Origin: Candidatus Peregrinibacteria bacterium CG_4_10_14_0_2_um_filter_43_11
Lineage (GTDB): Bacteria > Patescibacteriota > Gracilibacteria > UM-FILTER-43-11
Direction: 5' to 3'
DNA: 8,114 bases
NCBI GenBank assembly: GCA_002792495.1
Contig: PFOK01000013.1
Span: 1 to 8,114, forward strand
Shown: piece after piece, positions 1-5,195 of the stretch
How positions within the stretch are numbered: position 1 is the stretch's first letter
Layout: each line of letters opens with the position of its first letter
Made by a program: the position numbers and the translations under genes
Notes under the pieces: generated by a model
The model's database searches: none
Told to the model about the DNA's origin: nothing
Seen by the model: the letters and a program-made list of their open reading frames with translations, nothing else

Positions 1-118
1 CAATCCCTTTTTTAAATTTTATTTTCATGTCTCTATTCTACACATATTCGTTTCTTATTGCAAATTAGTATTACTGTAGATTTGGACTAGTTTTTTTGTA
101 GAATGTCAGCACTTAGTA

Positions 119-147
119 TTGACAATTTATAATAAATATGATATAAA
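119..147 (+). promoter_or_regulatory. Sigma70-type promoter, predicted leaderless start
   Basis: A perfect -35 box TTGACA (119-124), a 17-nt spacer and the -10 box TATAAA (142-147; 5 of 6 consensus bases) lie directly upstream of the ATG at 157. Only 9 nt (148-156) separate the -10 box from the start codon, so transcription should begin at or within a few bases of the ATG. There is no Shine-Dalgarno sequence. A second TATAAT (128-133) lies inside the spacer without a well-placed -35 partner. Confidence 0.75.
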
Positions 148-156
148 TTCATTACT

Positions 157-1248
157 ATGACCAAAAAATTTCTATCTTCACCACCGGGTTCTCCGGAAAA
201 ACGTGGCTTTTTTGGCTGGCGTGGGGCGATTATACTCGTCCTAGCTTTAGGGGCTGGTATTTTAGCGGGTCGTTATGGTTGTCCGGCAAACGATTCTTCT
301 CAACCATCAACGGATTATCCAGCCCTCAGCACTGGCGGAATACCAGATCCCGTTATGTCAGATGGTTCCGATGTCGATGAACCCGAGCCAATCAGTGAAG
401 AAGGGGCGGATCCAGACGTCGAAGATAAACTGGACGTAAAAGTCGAACTGCCTATTAAAAGCGAATGTACATGCGATTGTCCTCAGCCACTTTCAGCGGA
501 AGAAATCAAGGCACAAGCAGCAGCAATTATAAAAGCGGAGCGTGAAGCAGCTGCAAAAACAATTATTGCCAATTATAATATTCAGGGCGAGGAGGATCGG
601 GAAAAAATAAGAGAGGCAGTAGACCAAGGATACAGAGAGGTAGAAAGTTGTACAGGGCAATCGATTAGGTTGGTTAATCCAGGAAGTGGAGATGGAGAAG
701 ATGAAAAGATTTATTATGATACCACTTCGGTCGATTTAGAGAGTATAGACTGCCCAGAAAACCAAATGGAACAACCTTATGAAGAACCGGGAATAGATTG
801 GAGTGAAATGTCGGAAGAGTATGTCAATCTGCAAGAAGCTTATGAAGCAGGAGATTATGTGGCCGTTCTTGATGCTTTTGATATGGATCGAATTGAGGAT
901 GAAATTGAAGTGGCGGGACTTGGAAACGAATTGGGAGGGGCGATGGCAGTATTGTCTGATGGCTTAAGGGAATTTAAAAATTCTAAAGATGGGTGGGGGA
1001 GAAGACTGGTGGCATGTCGTCTTGTTCCCGCAATAATGGAGCTGATAACGACGGTATCTTTTGAAAAAGGAGTAGAAAAGGAAAGGGTTGAAAGGGGGAT
1101 TGAAGAAAGCGATGTATTGTCGAGTTTTTTTGATGGAGGTTTCGACATATTAGGCAGTGTCCTTGAGAAGTTGGTCGGAGGAGAAATCGATGAAGAATGC
1201 CTTCTCCTGCTCGCGAATCAGCCTATTTGTTCTGCGCCCGAGGAATAA
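157..1248 (+). CDS. Acidic membrane-anchored extracytoplasmic protein of unknown function
   Basis: I do not recognise this 363-aa protein. It starts with a basic stretch (KK at 3-4, EKR at 14-16), followed by one hydrophobic segment at about residues 22-39. This looks like an uncleaved N-in signal anchor that places the rest outside the membrane. The following region (about 45-100) is rich in Pro, Ser, Asp and Glu and probably disordered. Next come a CTCDC cluster (Cys104, 106, 108), an Ala/Glu/Lys-rich helix that may form a coiled coil (about 114-137), and an acidic, mostly helical C-terminal half. Nine cysteines in total (42, 104, 106, 108, 165, 199, 287, 348, 358) suggest disulfides or metal binding. 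Cys42 follows the anchor, but R-Y-G-C is not a lipobox. The ATG is fixed by the strong promoter 9 nt upstream. The gene stands alone on its strand before holA. An envelope protein is an inference from the topology only. Confidence 0.8.
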   Translation: MTKKFLSSPPGSPEKRGFFGWRGAIILVLALGAGILAGRYGCPANDSSQPSTDYPALSTGGIPDPVMSDGSDVDEPEPISEEGADPDVEDKLDVKVELPIKSECTCDCPQPLSAEEIKAQAAAIIKAEREAAAKTIIANYNIQGEEDREKIREAVDQGYREVESCTGQSIRLVNPGSGDGEDEKIYYDTTSVDLESIDCPENQMEQPYEEPGIDWSEMSEEYVNLQEAYEAGDYVAVLDAFDMDRIEDEIEVAGLGNELGGAMAVLSDGLREFKNSKDGWGRRLVACRLVPAIMELITTVSFEKGVEKERVERGIEESDVLSSFFDGGFDILGSVLEKLVGGEIDEECLLLLANQPICSAPEE

Positions 1249-1259
1249 TTCCATAATTT

Positions 1260-1289
1260 TTTCCATCCAAACACCTTGTAGGGTATAAT
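1260..1289 (+). promoter_or_regulatory. Candidate promoter for holA
   Basis: A perfect -10 box TATAAT (1284-1289) has TTTCCA (1260-1265; 4 of 6 matches to TTGACA) 18 nt upstream. It starts 11 nt after the stop of the preceding gene and is the best promoter-like sequence before holA. Initiation near 1296 would give a leader of about 117 nt containing both the palindrome and the tandem repeat. This differs from the leaderless arrangement of the genes at 157 and 5196. A second TATAAA (1372-1377) after the palindrome is an alternative, but it has no clear -35 box. Confidence 0.4.
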
Positions 1290-1328
1290 GGCTCTGCTTT
1301 TTTGAATTAGGATTTTTGGGATGTTTCC

Positions 1329-1362
1329 TTTGTAGAGACGTAAAATTTTACGTCTCTACAAA
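1329..1362. repeat. Perfect 34-bp palindrome (GTAGAGACG...CGTCTCTAC)
   Basis: Positions 1329-1345 are the exact reverse complement of 1346-1362. The arms read TTTGTAGAGACGTAAAA and its complement with no spacer. Symmetry stops at C1328/A1363. No T-tract follows, so it is not an ordinary intrinsic terminator. As RNA it would form a strong hairpin in the holA leader. Its outer GTAGAGACG/CGTCTCTAC arms resemble small dispersed palindromic repeats I recall from other bacteria, notably cyanobacteria. That points to a mobile REP/MITE-like element, but only one copy is present in this window. Confidence 0.85.
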
Positions 1363-1374
1363 ATGGTTGGGTAT

Positions 1375-1414
1375 AAATCCCCCAAATCCCCCAAATCCCC
1401 CAAATCCCCCAAAT
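1375..1414. repeat. Tandem repeat of AAATCCCCC, 4 copies plus AAAT
   Basis: Four identical 9-bp units (1375-1383, 1384-1392, 1393-1401, 1402-1410) are followed by a partial unit AAAT (1411-1414). The last A and T are the first two bases of the holA ATG (1413-1415). The array fills the place where a ribosome binding site would be, and the C-runs are the opposite of a Shine-Dalgarno sequence. Units are identical, so copy number could change by slippage. Confidence 0.9.
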
Positions 1415-2432
1415 GACCAACCTTTTCTTCTTCACAGGATCGGAAACCTATTTTCTTCGTCAAAAAGCCAATGGTTGGAGGGAGGCTTTTCGCGAAAAAC
1501 ACGGCGATATAAACCTCCTCACGTTAGATGGAGCGGAGGAGCCGATCGGCCGAATCATGGCGGATATAGAAGCGGCTCCTTTTTTGAGCGAAAAGCGTTT
1601 GATTTTCATCGAAAATCTTCCGGAATCTTCGGGGAGGGCATCTACTTCCGAAAAAACGACAAAAAAAGACGAAAAACGGAGTGAGGATCTCAAAAAATTG
1701 GTGGAATCACTCAAGGAAGTCCCGAAAAGCAGTGTGGTGGTTTTTATTCAGCCCGAGCCGGATAAACGCCGGTCTTTTTACAAAAATTTAATCAAAATAG
1801 CCACGGTCGAAGAATTCAAACCTCTGCCGGGAGCTTCTTTGAGTAAATGGATTCGGGCAGCCGTGATGAAAGAAGGGGGAACAATTGACGACGGCGCCAT
1901 CGAATACCTAATTTCCATGACCGATCAAGATTGTTGGCGTCTTTCTCAAGAGGTTAAAAAATTAACCAGTTTCAAGTACTATCAGCCGATCACCAAAGAA
2001 GATGTTGATTCCGTGGTCACCCCCACGGTGGAAGCGAATATTTTTCATTTCACAGACGCGCTGAGCACCAAAAACCATCGCAAAGCGATTCGTAGTTTAC
2101 ATCGTTCCATGGTGGCGGGGGAGAACCTGAGGCAACTCTTTTACATGATCGTCCGTCAGTTTCGGTTGCTTTTGCAGGTAAAAGATTATAAAAAGCAATA
2201 TCCTACGGCAAATCCAACGAGTATTGCCTCTTCGCTCAAATTACATCCTTTTGTGGCACGGAATGTACTGAATCAGATCAGTCATTTTGATTTCAGCGAG
2301 CTCAAAAAGGCTTACGAAAAATTACTGGAGATCGACACAGACTTAAAAACCAGTCGTATCCGGATTACGGCTGAAGATCAGGATGAACTCGCATTGGCGA
2401 TTGAGCGGTTTATTTTAATATTTTGTTGCTGA
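1413..2432 (+). CDS. holA: DNA polymerase III subunit delta (clamp-loader subunit)
   Basis: HolA is the delta subunit of the DNA polymerase III clamp loader. It opens the beta sliding clamp and works with gamma/tau and delta'. The 339-aa length is normal for the family. The N-terminus LFFFTGSETYFLRQ (4-17) matches the family pattern of hydrophobics, G-x-E and a following helix. FLSEKRLIFIEN (57-68) is the second conserved strand of the Walker-A-less AAA+-like domain. The middle region (about 140-205) contains the WRLSQEVKKL helix (175-184). The C-terminal collar domain begins near ANIFHFTDAL (208-217) and ends with LKTSRIR (311-317) and a final helix. A charged, Ser/Thr/Lys-rich insertion at about 70-92 looks like a flexible loop. 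The ATG is chosen because it fits the family N-terminus. It has no Shine-Dalgarno sequence and its first bases belong to the tandem array. The gene ends with TGA, 20 nt from the convergent DedA-UppP gene. Confidence 0.9.
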   Translation: MTNLFFFTGSETYFLRQKANGWREAFREKHGDINLLTLDGAEEPIGRIMADIEAAPFLSEKRLIFIENLPESSGRASTSEKTTKKDEKRSEDLKKLVESLKEVPKSSVVVFIQPEPDKRRSFYKNLIKIATVEEFKPLPGASLSKWIRAAVMKEGGTIDDGAIEYLISMTDQDCWRLSQEVKKLTSFKYYQPITKEDVDSVVTPTVEANIFHFTDALSTKNHRKAIRSLHRSMVAGENLRQLFYMIVRQFRLLLQVKDYKKQYPTANPTSIASSLKLHPFVARNVLNQISHFDFSELKKAYEKLLEIDTDLKTSRIRITAEDQDELALAIERFILIFCC

Positions 2433-2434
2433 AA

Positions 2435-2458
2435 ATATAATCTGAATCGCAATTATAT
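2435..2458. terminator. Weak A/T hairpin between convergent genes
   Basis: ATATAAT (2435-2441) and ATTATAT (2452-2458) form a 7-bp A/T-only stem with a 10-nt loop. It lies between the convergent ends of holA and the DedA-UppP gene and overlaps the stop codon of the latter. Read on the minus strand it is followed by TTTTC. It could be a weak terminator for the minus-strand operon, but the stem has no G/C pairs. Confidence 0.25.
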
Positions 2459-3733
2459 CAAGAATCCAAGAACCATTATCGCCAACAACATCAGATAAAA
2501 ACTGAATGCCCGCAAGGTGTGTCTTTGAAGAAATTTAAGAAGCCACGCGATAGCCATGAAGCTGAAAATGAATGATGTGCCAACGCCGATTAAAATGAAT
2601 TTTGTACCGGGAATAGCCGTCCCTGCGTGCATGGAAAAAAGTGCGTAAACATTGGCGGCTAAAATGGCAACGCCACCCAACATGAACGAAAATTTGGCCG
2701 CCGCATCCCGCCTTAGGCCGGTCAGCATTCCGGCACCAATGGTAATGCCGGATCGCGAAATGCCGGGAACAAGAGCAAGGGCTTGAGTAAGGCCAACCAG
2801 AATCGCTTTTGTAGGGGTGACTGTTTCACTTTGATTTTTTTTACTTCTCCATTCCACATAAAGAAAAAAGAGCGCCATTGCGGCAAATAAAATACCGATT
2901 GAAGTGAGATTACGAAGGGTGCCGGAAACAGCGTCGTTAAACAAAAGACCTGCGATAATGGCAGGGATTGTACCCACAACCAACATGAAGGCGAATGAAT
3001 TTTTTTGAATGCGACGCGTTTTTATCATTTCCAAAAGTTCCTGAAGTACGTTGAGCCAATCTCTCCAAAAATAGATCACAATCGCGAGCAAGGAACCACC
3101 ATGAAGGAAGATGTCAAAAATCTCCATATCTTTTGCGCCCAAAGGTAATTTTAAAAATTGTTCCATCAAAATCAAATGACCCGAGCTGGAAATGGGTAGG
3201 AACTCGGTAATCCCCTGAAAGAAACCTAAAATAACCGCGCTCATTTCGGTGGTGGCGTAAAATTTGTCTTGAAAAAACAAAACGCCGGCATAAGCCGTAA
3301 TCATGTAGCGTGGGAGGCGGCCAATGAGCACGCCGAAAAGAAATTTATGCAGTGGCATTTCAAAAATACCGGCCGTCCAGGTAACGATTTTAAACGGAAT
3401 GGGTGTGAGCCCGGCGACGATAATTCCCCAAACCCCCCATTTTTTAATGAATTTTTCTCCTCTATCCAGATTTTTTTTACCGAAAATCCATACAACAACG
3501 GGATGTCCTAAATATTTTCCAAGAAAATATCCGATGAGTGATCCTAAAAAAGCGGCGATTAAAATAAGGATCAGGATCTTTGAGAACAAAAGCCCCATCG
3601 AAGTGCCGAGAACCAAAAATACATCAGCCGGCACAGGGAAGATAAACTGTTCCGCGGTGGTCAGGACAAAAATACCGAAATACCCATAATTCAGAATGAC
3701 TTCACGGGCAATATGGATAAAAGTCTGCATCAT
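2453..3733 (-). CDS. uppP: DedA-family (VTT) domain fused to undecaprenyl-diphosphatase UppP/BacA
   Basis: This 426-aa polytopic membrane protein joins two families in one frame. Residues 1 to about 157 are a DedA/VTT (YqaA-like) domain. It has acidic Glu28, the re-entrant-type segment FPVPAD (32-37), the conserved GLTPIPFK (108-115) and an Arg-containing helix (Arg139, Arg142). Residues about 164-426 (263 aa) are a full-length UppP, which hydrolyses undecaprenyl pyrophosphate to undecaprenyl phosphate for envelope glycan synthesis. Its first motif QGITEFLPISSSGH (173-186) keeps the (E/Q)xxxE pair (Gln173, Glu177), Ser182-184 and His186. Its second motif PGISRSG (323-329) keeps the catalytic-type Arg327. 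The DedA part is short and seems to lack its usual last helix, perhaps replaced by UppP helix 1. No Shine-Dalgarno sequence precedes the tandem ATG ATG start. The gene lies 46 nt downstream of the CNNM gene on the same strand and is probably co-transcribed with it. The fusion is seen directly; coupled dephosphorylation and carrier flipping is inferred from reports on DedA homologues. Confidence 0.93.
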   Translation of the reverse strand: MMQTFIHIAREVILNYGYFGIFVLTTAEQFIFPVPADVFLVLGTSMGLLFSKILILILIAAFLGSLIGYFLGKYLGHPVVVWIFGKKNLDRGEKFIKKWGVWGIIVAGLTPIPFKIVTWTAGIFEMPLHKFLFGVLIGRLPRYMITAYAGVLFFQDKFYATTEMSAVILGFFQGITEFLPISSSGHLILMEQFLKLPLGAKDMEIFDIFLHGGSLLAIVIYFWRDWLNVLQELLEMIKTRRIQKNSFAFMLVVGTIPAIIAGLLFNDAVSGTLRNLTSIGILFAAMALFFLYVEWRSKKNQSETVTPTKAILVGLTQALALVPGISRSGITIGAGMLTGLRRDAAAKFSFMLGGVAILAANVYALFSMHAGTAIPGTKFILIGVGTSFIFSFMAIAWLLKFLQRHTLRAFSFYLMLLAIMVLGFLI

Positions 3734-3779
3734 AATGAGCGCAAGTGAAGCAATAGAAGATTAAGAAAGATACGGTTTT

Positions 3780-5048
3780 TTATTCCCAATCCAATTCATT
3801 CTCTTCTTCTTTTTCGAGCTTAACAATCAAAACCTTTTCAATCCTTTTCTTGCTCATGGCGGTCACCTGAAAAATAAGATGTTCATACGACAATTTTTCC
3901 CCCTGCCTGGGGAATCGTTTGAGTTCTTCCAGAATCAGAAGACTCACGGTTTGATGCTCGGGGTAATCGAGTTCCACATCCATGGCCTCGTTGATCATTT
4001 CAATCGTCGCTTCACCGCTGGCCTCCCAGGTAACATTATCAACTCGATGCACGAGTTTGGCATCACAATCCTGTTCATCGGAAATATCTCCAACGATCTC
4101 TTCCAGGATGTCTTCCATGGTCACCAAGCCAACCGTTTGTCCGCGATCATCGACCACCACGGCAATGTGCTGATGTCGCCTCTGAAATTCACGAAACAAA
4201 TCACTAATAGACTTGGTTTTAGGAACCACAATGACCGGAGTGAAAGGAAATTTACTCAGATTTTTGGTTTTATCAGCTTGATGGATGAGTCGCAGAATAT
4301 CATGAACGGTTAGAATACCGATCACATTATCCAGACTGCCTTTGTAAACCGGAATACGGGAATGAGAATGATTCACAAAAAAATGCGCCGCCTCCTGAAT
4401 GCTTTTCGATACTTCAATCGCTTCAATGTTTTTTTCAATCGTCATGATTTCCTCCACCATGGTTTCGTCGAACTCCAAAATATTTTCAATCAGCTCCTGT
4501 TCGTGTTCTTCAAGAACCCCCTCTTCCGTGCTCATATCCACCATGGCCAGCAACTCCTCCTCGCTAAGGGAATGAAAGGATTTGTCAACCTTTAAAAGCT
4601 TCATGAGTCCGCTAATGTATTTTTCGAATATCCAAGTGATGGGCCACAATAAAATGGTCAGCCAAAGAAGAGGATAGGCAACCACACGTGAAAAAGGTTC
4701 GGCAAATTTTTGCGCGAAAGTTTTGGGGGTGATTTCACCGAATACCAAAATAACCAAGGTTAAAGCGCCTGTGATGACACCGATAACATTATCACCAAAA
4801 ACACGCACTCCCCAAATGGTGGCAATGACCGTGGCTAAGATATTCACAATGTTATTGCCGATAAGAACAGTGACCAGAAGGTTTTCAGGTTTGCGTTTGA
4901 GTTTAAAAATCGCTTTGCTCGCGAATTTTCCGTCTTTTTTTATGGTTCTTACTTTGGTAACAGAGAGGCTTGTGAGGGCAATTTCAGCTCCCGAAAAAAT
5001 GCCGGAAAGAAAAATAAGAAAAAGAAGAAGAATAAGATCGCTACTCAC
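3780..5048 (-). CDS. CNNM/CorC-HlyC family membrane protein (DUF21-CBS-CBS-CorC_HlyC), probable Mg2+ transporter
   Basis: This 422-aa protein has the complete architecture of the CNNM/CorB/MpfA family, whose studied members export magnesium or influence its homeostasis. The transmembrane DUF21 domain (1 to about 150) carries SGIFSGAEIAL (15-25), GNNIVN (64-69) and FGEITPKT (103-110), the motifs that line the ion site in this family. An acidic helical linker (about 160-195) leads to two CBS domains (about 200-260 and 268-325) that normally bind adenine nucleotides. The second ends in GLVTMEDILEEIVGDI. A C-terminal CorC_HlyC domain (about 335-415) follows. In CBS1 the usual TPR-type motif after EIM is replaced by TIEKN (203-207), so nucleotide binding there may be altered. 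The start is GTG at 5048 without a Shine-Dalgarno sequence, just behind a candidate promoter. It is the first gene of a likely two-gene operon and is divergent from argS. The family's older 'hemolysin' label is not supported as a function here. Confidence 0.92.
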   Translation of the reverse strand: MSSDLILLLFLIFLSGIFSGAEIALTSLSVTKVRTIKKDGKFASKAIFKLKRKPENLLVTVLIGNNIVNILATVIATIWGVRVFGDNVIGVITGALTLVILVFGEITPKTFAQKFAEPFSRVVAYPLLWLTILLWPITWIFEKYISGLMKLLKVDKSFHSLSEEELLAMVDMSTEEGVLEEHEQELIENILEFDETMVEEIMTIEKNIEAIEVSKSIQEAAHFFVNHSHSRIPVYKGSLDNVIGILTVHDILRLIHQADKTKNLSKFPFTPVIVVPKTKSISDLFREFQRRHQHIAVVVDDRGQTVGLVTMEDILEEIVGDISDEQDCDAKLVHRVDNVTWEASGEATIEMINEAMDVELDYPEHQTVSLLILEELKRFPRQGEKLSYEHLIFQVTAMSKKRIEKVLIVKLEKEEENELDWE

Positions 5049-5059
5049 AGTGTTTTTAA

Positions 5060-5088
5060 ATTAAAGATTACTTTCTTCACTTTATCAG
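5060..5088 (-). promoter_or_regulatory. Candidate promoter for the CNNM/DedA-UppP operon
   Basis: On the minus strand CTGATA (5088-5083; 4 of 6 matches to TTGACA), a 17-nt spacer and TTTAAT (5065-5060; 5 of 6 matches to TATAAT) precede the GTG start at 5048. Eleven nucleotides separate the -10 box from GTG, again predicting a very short or absent 5' leader. The -35 box abuts the inverted repeat at 5090-5115. Confidence 0.5.
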
Positions 5089-5089
5089 A

Positions 5090-5115
5090 AAACGCCTGAA
5101 GCACAAGAGGCGTTT
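5090..5115. repeat. Inverted repeat in the divergent promoter region
   Basis: AAACGCCT (5090-5097) and AGGCGTTT (5108-5115) are perfect 8-bp arms around a 10-nt loop. On the minus strand the hairpin is followed by TTTTCT and looks like an intrinsic terminator, but no minus-strand gene is seen to read into it. Its place between the two divergent promoters, touching the -35 box of the CNNM promoter, would also fit an operator. Confidence 0.55.
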
Positions 5116-5157
5116 CACATGAACGGTGCATTCCCAGGGGAGAGTCGGAGGATTTTA

Positions 5158-5186
5158 TTGCTCCATTCGGGCTATTTCATTATAAT
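5158..5186 (+). promoter_or_regulatory. argS promoter, predicted leaderless start
   Basis: TTGCTC (5158-5163), a spacer of exactly 17 nt and a perfect TATAAT (5181-5186) end 9 nt before the argS ATG (5196). This is the same spacing as at the gene starting at 157, so the mRNA should begin at or just before the ATG. The bases before the two start codons are also similar (TCACT and TTACT). No Shine-Dalgarno sequence is present. Confidence 0.7.
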
Positions 5187-5195
5187 ACCGTCACT

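Noticed and set aside
268..282. Lipobox at Cys42 of the acidic protein
   Set aside because: The residues before Cys are R-Y-G, not the L-(A/S)-(G/A) pattern, and the hydrophobic segment looks like an uncleaved anchor.
1329..1362. Palindrome as an intrinsic terminator for the gene at 157-1248
   Set aside because: No T-tract follows on either strand, and it lies downstream of the candidate holA promoter.
1316..1684. Open frame with an Asn-Pro-Pro repeat
   Set aside because: It starts from TTG, reads through the palindrome and the tandem array, and overlaps holA in another frame. The repeat peptide is simply the translated 9-bp array.
2413..2470. TGA as a sense (Gly) codon, as in Gracilibacteria/SR1
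   Set aside because: HolA ends at this TGA exactly where the family ends, and two other frames also end in TGA, so the standard code fits.
2453..3244. Separate UppP gene starting at the internal Met164 (3244)
   Set aside because: The upstream bases have no Shine-Dalgarno sequence or well-placed -10 box, and there is no stop between the domains, so a single fused protein is the simpler reading.
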